Shown: one piece after another, positions 13,767 through 20,420 of the stretch
How positions within the stretch are numbered: position 1 is the stretch's first letter
Layout: each line of letters opens with the position of its first letter
Made by a program: the position numbers and the translations under genes
Source: an uncultured Marmoricola sp.
GTDB taxonomy: Bacteria > Actinomycetota > Actinomycetes > Propionibacteriales > Nocardioidaceae
Direction of reading: 5' to 3'
Length of the DNA stretch: 20,420 nt
Assembly: GCF_943913695.1 (NCBI RefSeq)
Contig: NZ_CALTZE010000071.1
Coordinates: 1 to 20,420, forward strand
Notes under the pieces: model-generated
The model's database searches: none
What the model saw: the letters and a program-made list of their open reading frames with translations, nothing else
What the model was told of the DNA's origin: nothing

Positions 13767-15530
13767 GTGAGCACCACCTCCGAGGCCGCTGCGGCGCCGC
13801 GACCGAGCCGACTGCCGTCGTGGCTGCCCAAGGGTGGTTCGCTGCCGGAGGCGACCTGGAGGGTGCGGCACCGCTATGTCACCGGGCTGCTCGCCCTGCA
13901 CCTGGTCGGCATCCCGCTCTATGCCTACATCCGCTCCGAGCCGGTGGTGCACGCGCTGCACAGCTTGCTGCCGGTGGTCATCATGCTGGCGTTCGCGTGC
14001 TCGCCCACGCTGGGCCGCACGATGCGATCCACCAGTGCCGCCTTCGGACTGATGTACTGCTCCGGCGTGATCGTGCACCTCTCCCACGGTCTGGTCGAGG
14101 CGCACTTCCACTTCTTCGTCATCATCCCCGTGGTCGCGCTCTACGAGGCGTGGCTCCCGTTCGTGGTGGGCGTGCTCTATGTGCTGGTGCACCACGGCTG
14201 GATGGGCACCGTCGACCCGCACCAGGTCTACAACCACCCCGGCGCCTGGGCACACCCGTGGCTGTTCGCCGCCGTGCACGCGACCTTCTTCGCCTGCGCG
14301 TGCCTGGCCTGCATCGTCAACTGGTGGCTGCACGAGCGGGCGCGCGAGGAGGCCCAGGCGCAGTCCCACCTGCTGAGCACCATCGTGGAGTCGATGCGCG
14401 ACGGTCTCGTCGTGACCGACGCCGCCGGCGGCGTGCTGCTGCGCAACCCCTCCAGCACCACCCTGCTCGAGAGCGTCGACTGGCGCCTGCCGGCACCTGG
14501 CCAGATCACCCGTGGTCAGGTCCTCCTGCGACCCGATGACGGCACTCCGGTGACCGACGAGGAGATGCCGCACGCGCAGGCGCTGGTCCACGGTCGCGTC
14601 GACGACCTCGACCTCGTCCACCGTGGCTCCGAAGGTGGAGCCGACCGCGTGCTGAGCTTCTCGGCGACGGCACTGCACCCGCGTGGCGACGACGACCGGC
14701 TGGTCGTGGTGATGGCCCGCGACATCACGGCCCGCCACCAGACTCAGGCGGCGCTCGCGGAGGCGCTGGCCACCGAGCAGCGGGCGGTGGAGCGGCTCCA
14801 CGAGCTCGAACGGGTCAAGTCAGACCTGGTCTCCACCGTCAGCCACGAGCTGCGCACCCCGATCACCAGCATCATGGGCTACCTCGAGGTGCTCGAGGAC
14901 GGTGACCTCGGCGAGCTCAACCCGGCCCAGCACGAGCTCGTCGGCCGCGTGGACCGCAACAGCCGGCGCCTGCTGCTGCTCGTCGAGGACCTGCTGACGC
15001 ACTCGCAGATCGAGTCCGAGCACCTCTCCATCACCCAGTCGCCCACGGACCTGCGTGAGGTTGTCGGCGGCGCTTTGGAGGCGGTCGGCGTCCTGCTGGC
15101 GCAACGGCGGCTCGAGGTCGTGGTCGACCTACCCCACGGCCCGCTGGTGCAGCCCGCCGACGCCCATGAGCTCGAGCGCATGGTGGTCAACCTGCTCACC
15201 AACGCCATCAAGTTCACCCCCGACGGCGGCCGCATCGACGTACTTCTCAGCCAGGACGAGCGCGGCGCCACGCTCGTCGTCGCCGACGACGGGCTCGGCA
15301 TCCCCGAGGAGGAGCAGCAACTGCTCTTCACCCGCTTCTTCCGCTCAGCCATCGCCTCCGAGCTCGCCATCCAAGGCACCGGACTCGGGCTCTCGATCGT
15401 GCGGGCGATCGTGCTGCTGCACGGAGGCCGGATCTCGGTCGACTCCACCCCCGGCCACGGCACGGCGTTCACTGTCGAACTGCCGTACGCCGCGCCCCAC
15501 GCCTGGACGCCCTTGCCCACCGCCGTGTGA
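13767..15530 (+). CDS. Membrane sensor histidine kinase with His-rich multi-span sensor, PAS and HisKA/HATPase domains
   Basis: A 587-residue sensor kinase. Residues 35-190 form a membrane domain of about six spans with clustered histidines: HLSHG (104-108), EAHFHFF (111-117), HHGWMG (142-147), YNHPGAWAHPW (155-165) and His171. A PAS-like segment follows (about 203-315), then a short coiled linker, HisKA with SHELRTP (phosphoacceptor His360), and HATPase_c with N box NLLTNAIKF (Asn479), DDGLGIP, FTRFFRS and GTGLGLSIV. It should autophosphorylate and pass phosphate to a response regulator, but none is adjacent, so it is an orphan here. The start is GTG 13767 with a weak GGACAG upstream. The same membrane domain occurs, to my recollection, in other kinases and diguanylate cyclases, with unknown ligand. 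Confidence 0.92.
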   Translation: MSTTSEAAAAPRPSRLPSWLPKGGSLPEATWRVRHRYVTGLLALHLVGIPLYAYIRSEPVVHALHSLLPVVIMLAFACSPTLGRTMRSTSAAFGLMYCSGVIVHLSHGLVEAHFHFFVIIPVVALYEAWLPFVVGVLYVLVHHGWMGTVDPHQVYNHPGAWAHPWLFAAVHATFFACACLACIVNWWLHERAREEAQAQSHLLSTIVESMRDGLVVTDAAGGVLLRNPSSTTLLESVDWRLPAPGQITRGQVLLRPDDGTPVTDEEMPHAQALVHGRVDDLDLVHRGSEGGADRVLSFSATALHPRGDDDRLVVVMARDITARHQTQAALAEALATEQRAVERLHELERVKSDLVSTVSHELRTPITSIMGYLEVLEDGDLGELNPAQHELVGRVDRNSRRLLLLVEDLLTHSQIESEHLSITQSPTDLREVVGGALEAVGVLLAQRRLEVVVDLPHGPLVQPADAHELERMVVNLLTNAIKFTPDGGRIDVLLSQDERGATLVVADDGLGIPEEEQQLLFTRFFRSAIASELAIQGTGLGLSIVRAIVLLHGGRISVDSTPGHGTAFTVELPYAAPHAWTPLPTAV

Positions 15531-15554
15531 CCGGCAGACCTCCACACGTCCAGA

Positions 15555-15803
15555 TCAGGAGACGAGTCGCCAAGGCTCCCGCGCCTTCTCCCGCGAAGCT
15601 GGCGCGAGGATGCCTTCCTTGCGGAGCTTCGTACCGGCCCAACGTATGTCGTACTGCCAGGTGAAGAAGAGGTCTCCGGATCGTCGCAGGTCATCCTCGT
15701 GGTTTCGCCAGACCGTCTTGCACACCTCGAGGAGGTCTGCAGCGCCACCGTGCTCTTCGAGTGCCTCCACGATCCATGGCCCGAGGGCGGACTTGTCAGA
15801 CAT
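15555..15803 (-). CDS. Small hypothetical protein, winged-helix-like
   Basis: An 82-residue protein with no firm family assignment. The pattern PWIVEALEEHGGAADLLEV...VW..HEDDLRRSGDLFFTWQYDIRWAGTKLRKEGIL resembles the winged-helix domain at the N-terminus of Mrr-type restriction proteins and related small DNA-binding proteins: helix, helix, a WQYDIRWA recognition helix, then KLRKEGIL and a short wing. I prefer ATG 15803 over an in-frame TTG at 15833, since neither has a clear ribosome-binding site and the added residues look non-coding. It stands alone, converging on the histidine kinase gene, just outside the left end of the integrated element. Confidence 0.65.
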   Translation of the reverse strand: MSDKSALGPWIVEALEEHGGAADLLEVCKTVWRNHEDDLRRSGDLFFTWQYDIRWAGTKLRKEGILAPASREKAREPWRLVS

Positions 15804-16000
15804 AGGGCAGAGCTTCGCAGCCGCTGAAGGCAAGAGCTAGTCGGCACTCCCTTCACTGAGCAGGGGCGCATCTCATGACATCGTCGGTCGACCAGCGGTC
15901 CGGCAACTCTCAGAGCTGCGCGCCGATCTTCGGTGTCGTTTCTCGGCTGCCCCGAGCGGTGGTACGCCGGGAAGCCACCGGGAGACAGTCGGAGGCGTCT

Positions 16001-16020
16001 CTCACTACGGTCTTAGTGAG
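16001..16020 (-). terminator. Hairpin at the 3' side of the tRNA-like fragment
   Basis: CTCACTA (16001-16007) pairs perfectly with TAGTGAG (16014-16020) across a 6-nt loop. Its right arm abuts the tRNA 3' end copy, so on the minus strand it would lie just after the mature tRNA 3' end. It may be the original tRNA-Ala terminator or processing signal, left behind by integration. There is no T-run. Confidence 0.4.
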
Positions 16021-16062
16021 TGGAGCCTAGGGGATCCGAACCCCTGACCCCCTGCCTACAAA
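16017..16062. repeat. Left attachment-site remnant (copy of tRNA-Ala 3' end)
   Basis: The first 18 bp, TGAGTGGAGCCTAGGGGA, are identical to 20351-20368; the full 46 bp match 41 positions of 20351-20396. Read on the minus strand it contains the acceptor 3' strand, T-arm, variable region and 3' anticodon stem of tRNA-Ala but no 5' half, so it is not a functional tRNA. Confidence 0.8.
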
Positions 16063-16269
16063 ATCTGCGTCGGCTTGTCGCTGCTGGTCAGCGCCATTTT
16101 CGCGCACGTGACCTGGCGGGAAGACGGCATCACTCTGTGAGTTCACATGCGCTCTCATGTGCCCTCCTGCTCATTCCTTCCGGCACGTTCGGGCACGCAG
16201 CACTTTTGGAGTTGACTCGGACAGGTGAGCGGGCTGCGTTGGCGACGGCTCGAGTAGAGTCGAGTCGAC

Positions 16270-16770
16270 CTATGGCGCAAGTTGCACACCGAAGCGCGCA
16301 TCAAACGTTTCGACATTCTCCACGGCAGTCAGACGGGTGTGCTGACTCATGGTGACTGTGAAAGCATCGAGAAAGCCCACTTGACCCAGCAAGATAGTGA
16401 ACGTCGGTTTCCAGTGCGCCAGGAATCCAACCTCTGTTTCCCATTCGACGAAATCATCATCGTCACCGTCAGGGGCAAACAGCCGCATCCTCACATCAAG
16501 GAACCGCGCCTTAACCGTGGTCCCTCCAATTCCGAGCGAGAGCTCTCTATGAGCGTCCCGAGGGTCCAGGCCAGCCGCCGTCGCTACGTGGGGCGCGGCG
16601 AGGACGTGCGAGCAACCAGAATCTACAAGCGCATATTGGCCCTGACTCACTTCGGATCCCTCTAGAGCGACCGGCACGATCGGCCGGTGAACGATGCGAT
16701 CGAGCCTAGGCCCGTCCTCTTGGTACGGATATAGCCAGGGGAAGGCCTGCAGCTCAGCCGAGCCCGACAA
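16270..16770 (-). CDS. Retropepsin-like aspartic protease
   Basis: About 166 residues with features of a single-domain (retroviral-type) aspartic protease that would act as a homodimer. The catalytic motif is ALVDSGCS with Asp50, in the place of DTG/DSG. A central LGIGG follows, then a hydrophobic ILLGQVGFLDAFTVTM near the C-terminus, matching the ILLGxxxFLDxFxVxF motif of the family. The start is uncertain: the frame is open upstream, and similar proteins begin about 45-50 residues before the catalytic Asp, which fits TTG 16770 (after GGAG); no ATG is available there. It overlaps the 3' end of the DUF5678 gene by 17 bp in another frame, implying coupled translation. The substrate is unknown. 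GC is lower than in the chromosome core. Confidence 0.7.
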   Translation of the reverse strand: MSGSAELQAFPWLYPYQEDGPRLDRIVHRPIVPVALEGSEVSQGQYALVDSGCSHVLAAPHVATAAGLDPRDAHRELSLGIGGTTVKARFLDVRMRLFAPDGDDDDFVEWETEVGFLAHWKPTFTILLGQVGFLDAFTVTMSQHTRLTAVENVETFDARFGVQLAP

Positions 16771-16966
16771 GCTCCGGTTCCGACGGATCTGGGGCACGCA
16801 CCACGGCGACGTTCTTGATCTGACGGCTCTTGAGTACGGCCGAGAGCTCGTAGGGAGTCTTGGCCGCCGCACGCGGCTCACCCGTTCGGCGATCGACCGC
16901 AACCCACTGGCCGGCGAATGCGGCGAGGACCTCGCCCAGGGGCCGACGCTCAACAACCTCAGTCAT
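16754..16966 (-). CDS. DUF5678 family small protein
   Basis: A 70-residue protein with the DUF5678 pattern: LGEVLAAFAGQWVAVDRRTG, then a segment on the ELSAVLKSRQIKNVAVVRAP plan, i.e. the aromatic GxWVA-V/D strand pair followed by a helix and a final strand. The function of the family is unknown. I choose ATG 16966 because AGGAAGGGGG lies about 10 nt upstream; an in-frame ATG at 17023 would put the protein start inside the divergent intergenic region. It overlaps the aspartic protease gene downstream; the two probably form a two-gene operon transcribed from near the 14-bp palindrome. Confidence 0.72.
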   Translation of the reverse strand: MTEVVERRPLGEVLAAFAGQWVAVDRRTGEPRAAAKTPYELSAVLKSRQIKNVAVVRAPDPSEPELVGLG

Positions 16967-17031
16967 GACGACTCGCCCCCTTCCTCTGCGACCTAGCAGC
17001 CAGTTTCGCACGCTCTCGATCATATGCGTAG

Positions 17032-17045
17032 CGTATCAAGATACG
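17032..17045. promoter_or_regulatory. 14-bp perfect palindrome in the divergent intergenic region, candidate operator
   Basis: CGTATC-AA-GATACG is a perfect inverted repeat in an AT-richer patch between the DUF5678 start (16966, minus) and the ribbon-helix-helix-like start (17082, plus). Its position suits an operator controlling both directions. Confidence 0.5.
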
Positions 17046-17081
17046 ACCACTGGATTCGACGACGCGCAGGGGGTGTCAGCC

Positions 17082-17360
17082 GTGCCCAAGAAGGTCGACC
17101 CCGCGCAGCGCCGCGACCACCCCGTTCTGGTACGTCTCACTGCTCAGGAGTCGGACTGGCTCGAAGGTGCAGCCTTCCTAGAACGCACCACGGTCAACTC
17201 ATACATCCGTGCCCTCTTGCAGGCGCACGTGCTATCCCTCAAGAGCAATCAGCATGTGGCTCAAGTCGTGTCTAACCGAGACTCGTACCAGGCAGCCCAG
17301 GCCGCAACCGCGCAACACCCAGCAGCACGTCCTGCGAACAGAGGCACTGAGTCTGCCTGA
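17082..17360 (+). CDS. Small probable ribbon-helix-helix DNA-binding protein
   Basis: A 92-residue protein. Residues 13-50 fit a ribbon-helix-helix fold: a basic lead (MPKKVDPAQRR), strand HPVLVRLT, helix AQESDWLEGAAFLER, turn, and helix TTVNSYIRALLQAHV. The remainder is Gln/Ala/Asn-rich and looks disordered. I choose GTG 17082 because AGGGGG (17068-17073) is 8 nt upstream; an in-frame GTG at 17073 overlaps that site. It is divergent from DUF5678 with a palindrome between, as for an autoregulator. Similar small proteins also occur as plasmid MobC-like or antitoxin-type proteins, so the role is open. Confidence 0.62.
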   Translation: MPKKVDPAQRRDHPVLVRLTAQESDWLEGAAFLERTTVNSYIRALLQAHVLSLKSNQHVAQVVSNRDSYQAAQAATAQHPAARPANRGTESA

Positions 17361-17428
17361 CGGGAATGGCGAAGCTACGCGAGAGTGGATCGAGGTTCGG
17401 GGCCAGACCGTGCTCCAACGCGCACTGC

Positions 17429-17848
17429 TCAGTGATCCAACCGTTCGAGGAAGGCCTGAGCGAGGGACACCCAGCCCTCCAGGGGCACACCGCCGCCGAT
17501 GACCTCCAGTGCGAACTCGAGGTCTGCTTGATCCGTCAGGTCGAAGTCCGTTTGGCGCGCATAGATGACGAGTTCAGGACCATCGCTGTCCCAGAAGAGG
17601 GCAAAGGTGCGCTTCGTTTCCCCGGCCCGCGTCATCGCCCAAATGCCGTCCAGACCCGTATTGACGTCGGTGCCCACCTGGGGGAAGCGGTCGCTGTACT
17701 GCCACGCGCGGAAAGCCGCAGTGAAGGCGCCATCTACGCGCAGTTTGTCGCGCGGGATCTTAAATCGCCCGGCCATCGCTAGTCCGAGCGCCATCCCCTC
17801 GGAGACGGCGTTGCGTTGAGAGGTAGGCGTCAGTGGCATGGACAGCAT
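17429..17848 (-). CDS. Hypothetical protein, soluble
   Basis: A 139-residue protein that I do not recognise. It has no membrane segment or signal peptide. The middle, GAFTAAFRAWQYSDRFPQVGTDVNTGLDGIWAMTRAGE, looks like an alpha/beta core; ALFWDSDGPELVIYARQTDFDLTDQADLEFALEVIGG suggests alternating strands and a helix with conserved acidic residues; the C-terminus is a helix (SLAQAFLERLDH). Starts are possible at ATG 17848, ATG 17839 or GTG 17869, none with a good ribosome-binding site. It converges on the ribbon-helix-helix-like gene. Codon composition is coding-like, but the assignment rests on that alone. Confidence 0.55.
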   Translation of the reverse strand: MLSMPLTPTSQRNAVSEGMALGLAMAGRFKIPRDKLRVDGAFTAAFRAWQYSDRFPQVGTDVNTGLDGIWAMTRAGETKRTFALFWDSDGPELVIYARQTDFDLTDQADLEFALEVIGGGVPLEGWVSLAQAFLERLDH

Positions 17849-17999
17849 CGCGCCGGATGCTACGGCCACTCATTGGCCCGACGCGGAAAGACTGACAGCG
17901 TATTCGGCAGTTGGACTCGTCGAGCACTGACTTTCGATGCCGGAGCAGCCTTGCAGGGCCGGGGCCAATCGCCGCGTTGCTGCGCAAGCTTGCAGGCGG

Positions 18000-18689
18000 T
18001 CAGCGCATTGGGTGCAAGGTCGCGGCGTGCCTTTGGAGCAGGTCCAGGGCCGCGTAGGCCGTACATGCCCCTGACACCATCCAGAACAGTGACGCGTCCT
18101 CCGTTGGTCCGCCATAGATCGCCAGCCCTGCGCCGAGGGCCAAGACGCTGACGCCCAACGAATACGCGGCGGCGAACGCGAACTCAACCCGTGGGCCGCC
18201 CTCCATCATGTCGAGGAGGCTGCGCCGCGGCCCGCTCACCGCCACCCCGCGACGGTACTCGGAGGCGATCCGGCACCGCTCGAGGTAGAGCCGAATCGCG
18301 CGTCTGGACGAGAGCCACAGTCCCGTGAAGCTGACGAGCATCACAGCGGCCACGCCCCCGAAGGACTCGCCAGCGTCGCGGCATGCGCCCAAAACCAGGA
18401 ACGGGGCGGCGGCCGTCCAAATTGCCGCCTCCCAGAAGAAGCGGAGCGGCATCATGATTCCGGCCACGACCCGCGCAGTTGAGTCGAGTCGAACGTCCGC
18501 CAGCGCGTCTCGCCTCGGCCCAGCGGTGTCGTGTCCGAGCATCGCAACTGCCCACGCCTCGGTTCTACGGAGGCGGGCCCGCAACGTGAACTGATCCAGC
18601 ACGACGGCGACGGCGCCTAGAGATGCGACGACGGCCACCGCCGTGCCTACGAGCTTCAGCAGTTCATCCACGAGCGGACGATAGGCCAA
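18000..18689 (-). CDS. Hypothetical multi-span membrane protein
   Basis: A 229-residue membrane protein of no recognised family. Hydrophobic segments occur at about 10-32, 80-101, 110-128, 170-193 and 198-216. A cytoplasmic-type basic/acidic region (RARLRRTEAWAVAMLGHDTAGPRRDALADVRL) lies between the first and second, and another (SSRRAIRLYLERCRIASEYRRG) after the third. The start is taken as TTG 18689 with AAGG 8 nt upstream; GTG 18671 is an alternative. It is cargo of the integrated element, with no partner gene that suggests a role. The 310-bp flank on its left, back to 17690, is occupied by the hypothetical gene and a short spacer. Confidence 0.55.
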   Translation of the reverse strand: MAYRPLVDELLKLVGTAVAVVASLGAVAVVLDQFTLRARLRRTEAWAVAMLGHDTAGPRRDALADVRLDSTARVVAGIMMPLRFFWEAAIWTAAAPFLVLGACRDAGESFGGVAAVMLVSFTGLWLSSRRAIRLYLERCRIASEYRRGVAVSGPRRSLLDMMEGGPRVEFAFAAAYSLGVSVLALGAGLAIYGGPTEDASLFWMVSGACTAYAALDLLQRHAATLHPMR

Positions 18690-18948
18690 TGAGCGCCTTA
18701 ACGGCGGCGGACTTGCATCGGCTCAGATCAATCGCAGGAGCGTGAAGCGTTGCTGCGAAGCGTGGGGGGAGAGGTGGGCAGGAGCGGCGGCTGAACGAGG
18801 GCAGCACCAGCGGGAACAATTACGACCCCTAGACGCCTGCGGCATTAGATTCTCCTGCCAAATGTGTGAAAACACAGCGGACTGAGCTGCTGGGCCAGAT
18901 GTGCACGGGCCCGCTCTCGGCTTATGCCTCGGTCGTGGCTGTGTCGCG
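18690..18948. other. Intergenic region between the membrane protein gene and the integrase remnant
   Basis: No coding frame is convincing. A small hairpin TGTGT-GAAA-ACACA (18863-18876) lies downstream of the integrase remnant. Nothing else stands out. Confidence 0.5.
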
Positions 18949-19992
18949 TCACTGCTCGCCGCTCCGGTCTGAGGCCGCGGGGAACGGGCCGACTGCTCGT
19001 GCGGTCGCCGGATCGGTCAGCGGGGTGGTGTCGGTGGCTTGTGCCAGCACGCCGAGGCGTTGCGCCAGGGCGCGGTCTCGGTCAGCTGAGGCCGACTGGT
19101 AGCGCATCGCTGCGGCGCAGGTGGAGTGTCCGAGGCGGGCTTGCAGCTCGCGGATGGTGGCGCCGGTCCGTGCGGCGAGGGTGGCCTCGGTGTGGCGCAG
19201 ATCGTGCCACCGCAGGTCTGGGCGTCCAATGCTGGCGCGTGCGCGGCGCCAGGGCACGCCACGGACGCTGCGAGGGACGAGGCGGCCGTGTTCGTCGGTG
19301 AAGACGAGCGCGGCGTCTCCGGGACCGGTGTAGGTGGCCATGTGGTCGGCCAGGATGGTCACGACGGGGGCGGCAGGTGCACCGTGCGGCGACTACTGGC
19401 GGTCTTCGTGGGGCCCATGGTGGGTGAGTGGTCACCGAGGTACTCCACAGCCCGCTCTACGCGGACGGTGCCAACGGTGAGGTCGACGTGTCCACGGGCC
19501 AGGCCGAGTAGTTCCCCGGCGCGCAGTCCGGACCACGCGGCGAGGTGCACTGCGGCGGCGTAGCGCTCGAGCATGGCTGCAGCGAGGGCGGCTGCGTGCC
19601 ATTCCCGGACGTTTGGCCAGAGTCAGGGCCCCAACCTCGACCGCGCCGAGATTGACGACGCGGCGACGCCCGCGGCCGGCGGGTAGGTCGAGGTCGGCTG
19701 CGAGGTAGATGCGGATCAGGCTCTCGTAGGTGGCGCGTGTCTTGGGGCGCAGGTCGAGCCGTACGGCGAGGTGGTCGGCGGCGAAGTCGGCCAGCGAGAT
19801 GGCGCCCAGAGCGGGGGCTCGCCAGGTGCCACGGACCGTGTCGGCGCGCTGGGTGGCGATCCAGGCCTCGGCGTCGCGCTTGGTGGTGAAGGTGTGCGGG
19901 GCGGTGTAGCGACGGCCGTGCTCGTCGGAGTAGCGGGCCTGGTAGCGGCCTGAGGGCAGGCGGCGTACGGAACCGAAGCCGGCGCGGCTGCG
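18949..19992 (-). pseudogene. Tyrosine recombinase (integrase) pseudogene
   Basis: The pieces read, in order: an N-terminal SAM-like/arm region from GFGSVRRLPSGRYQARY (19980) through TFTTKRDAEAW and KTRATYESLIRIYL; then REWHAA; then catalytic-domain pieces SGLRAGELLGL (first Arg), GPTKTASSRRTV, DLRWHDLRHTEATLAA (HxxR), LGHST and RYQSAS (Tyr). All catalytic residues survive, but the gene is broken. TAG at 19995-19993 closes the frame before the first domain and no start codon follows it. An extra base in the T-run 19612-19614 shifts the frame. A missing base in the G-run 19366-19370 shifts it back. About 60 residues expected between REWHAA and MLERYAAAVHLAAWSG are absent (junction near 19575-19600). 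It belongs to the actinobacterial tRNA-integrating family. Confidence 0.85.
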
Positions 19993-20214
19993 CTAGCGAG
20001 GTCGTCCCTGCCGGCGCGTGCGCTCCGGCACGGCGGTCTGGTCTCCCGCGCGCTCGCCCGACTGGTGCTCCGACTGGTCGTCGGGGTGGGTTGCGGCGTC
20101 AGGGACGAGCCTGAGCGCCCCGCTGATGGCGACACTACGCCCGAGGCTGGTCGCGCTCGTTGCGGTCTGGCGGGGCGCCGTGCGGGTGGTGCGGCGGGTG
20201 TGAGAGGTGGTCAT
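19993..20214 (-). pseudogene. Former 5' end of the integrase gene or small unknown ORF
   Basis: ATG 20214 has AGGGA about 8 nt upstream and opens a 73-codon frame ending at TAG 19993-19995, in the same frame as the integrase N-terminal region that follows directly. The last residues, RTRRQGRPR, followed after the stop by RSRAGFGSVRR, read like one continuous basic integrase N-terminus, so the TAG may be a nonsense mutation. The first 60 residues are Thr/Ser/Arg-rich and low in complexity, without the helix-turn-helix of an excisionase. Confidence 0.4.
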
Positions 20215-20350
20215 GGTCGACGGTCCCTGTCAGCTCGTGGCCTGCCGTTTCCGGCGTGCCTTTGGGCGCGTGTGGGCACGACGCCCTACGTGGCCCGCTG
20301 CTGAAACCGTCGTCGGAGTTTGCTACCCCTCGTCTGAACAGTGGTTTTGT

Positions 20351-20396
20351 TGAGTGGAGCCTAGGGGACTCGAACCCCTAACCCCCTGCTTGCAAA
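20351..20396. repeat. Right attachment-site copy within tRNA-Ala
   Basis: The partner of 16017-16062. It covers the 3' half of the tRNA plus the four bases TGAG just outside it, so the repeat extends slightly beyond the tRNA gene end. The recombination core is probably the 18-bp identical block 20351-20368 or the adjoining T-arm. Confidence 0.75.
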
Positions 20397-20420
20397 GCAG
20401 GTGCGCTACCAATTGCGCCA
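20355..20420 (-). tRNA. tRNA-Ala (anticodon TGC), cut by the window end
   Basis: On the minus strand: D-arm GGCGCAATTGGTAGCGC, anticodon arm CTGC-TTTGCAA-GCAG with anticodon TGC, T-arm AGGGG-TTCGAGT-CCCCT, acceptor 3' strand AGGCTCC and discriminator A at 20355. CCA is not encoded. The first several bases of the 5' acceptor strand lie beyond 20420. Confidence 0.93.

Larger units (their letters stand above)
15804..16269. other. Gene-free stretch spanning the left boundary of the integrated element
   Basis: No coding frame with convincing composition is seen. It holds an inverted repeat CGGTGG/CCACCG (15957-15980), the hairpin at 16001-16020, the tRNA-like fragment at 16017-16062, and inside the element an inverted repeat CACATG-cgctct-CATGTG (16144-16161). 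GC falls visibly after about 16060. Confidence 0.6.
16017..20396. mobile_element. Degenerate integrative element inserted at tRNA-Ala(TGC)
   Basis: The left boundary is a 46-bp partial copy of the 3' half of tRNA-Ala; the right boundary is the tRNA itself, with the copies 4334 bp apart and in direct orientation. A broken tyrosine integrase lies next to the tRNA and points into the element, the normal arrangement for tRNA-integrating elements. Cargo: retropepsin-like protease, DUF5678 protein, ribbon-helix-helix-like protein, two unknown proteins. No replication, transfer or phage structural gene is seen. The flanking copies match at 41 of 46 positions, and the integrase is dead, so the element is probably old and immobile. 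Confidence 0.75.

Noticed and set aside
11771..14539. Open plus-strand frame of over 900 codons
   Set aside because: It crosses GDT1 in the wrong frame, the non-coding tandem repeats, and the GNAT, DoxX and kinase genes; the product is Arg/Pro/Ala-rich as expected of a shadow frame in GC-rich DNA.
16017..16062. Second functional tRNA gene
   Set aside because: Only the 3' half is present; there is no D-arm or 5' acceptor strand to the right of 16062, so it is an attachment-site remnant.

Overview
The window is very GC-rich, with G/C third codon positions, frequent GTG starts and GTGA/ATGA stop-start overlaps. This points to a high-GC actinobacterium. The order phosphatase tail, rodA, pbpA, pknB, DUF881, crgA, rhomboid protease, cyclophilin is the near-origin cell-division and cell-wall cluster of Actinobacteria (Rv0009 to Rv0018c in Mycobacterium tuberculosis). 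Together with the GGTCGAGGAGG...CTCGAGACC palindromic repeats it suggests Nocardioides or a close relative; the genus is my inference.

Layout. (1) 1-4833, plus strand: one operon with the 3' tail of a probable PP2C phosphatase, RodA glycosyltransferase, PbpA transpeptidase and the PASTA kinase PknB. No pknA lies between pbpA and pknB. (2) 4852-6257: DUF881 protein and an enlarged CrgA, divergent from a possible symmetric promoter. (3) 6258-7729: a cluster of DnaA-box-like 9-mers and a 12-bp palindrome, then a cyclophilin-rhomboid pair read on the minus strand. (4) 7894-11576: an anchored Ala/Lys/Glu-rich protein, converging on a minus-strand operon SURF1, DUF3817, patatin phospholipase, acyltransferase. 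(5) 11605-12404: a promoter, a manganese (yybP-ykoY type) riboswitch with competing downstream hairpins, and a TMEM165/GDT1 cation transporter. (6) 12418-12836: six 29-bp tandem hairpin units, three 35-nt palindromic repeats, and a 96-bp duplication that carries a copy of the 3' end of the neighbouring GNAT gene. (7) 12797-15803: an ElaA-like GNAT, a DoxX-like protein, an orphan histidine kinase with a histidine-rich membrane sensor, and a small winged-helix-like protein.

(8) 16017-20396: a decayed integrative element. A 46-bp copy of the 3' end of tRNA-Ala(TGC) bounds the left side, and the tRNA gene itself (cut by the window end) bounds the right. Next to the tRNA is a tyrosine integrase with a nonsense codon, two single-base frameshifts and a probable internal deletion. 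The cargo has lower GC and includes a DUF5678 gene overlapping a retropepsin-like aspartic protease gene, with a divergent ribbon-helix-helix-like gene and a 14-bp palindrome between them. There is also an unrecognised soluble protein and an unrecognised membrane protein. The DUF5678/protease/regulator module is the best candidate here for an undescribed system; the riboswitch-GDT1 unit and the repeat cluster are the best-supported non-coding structures.
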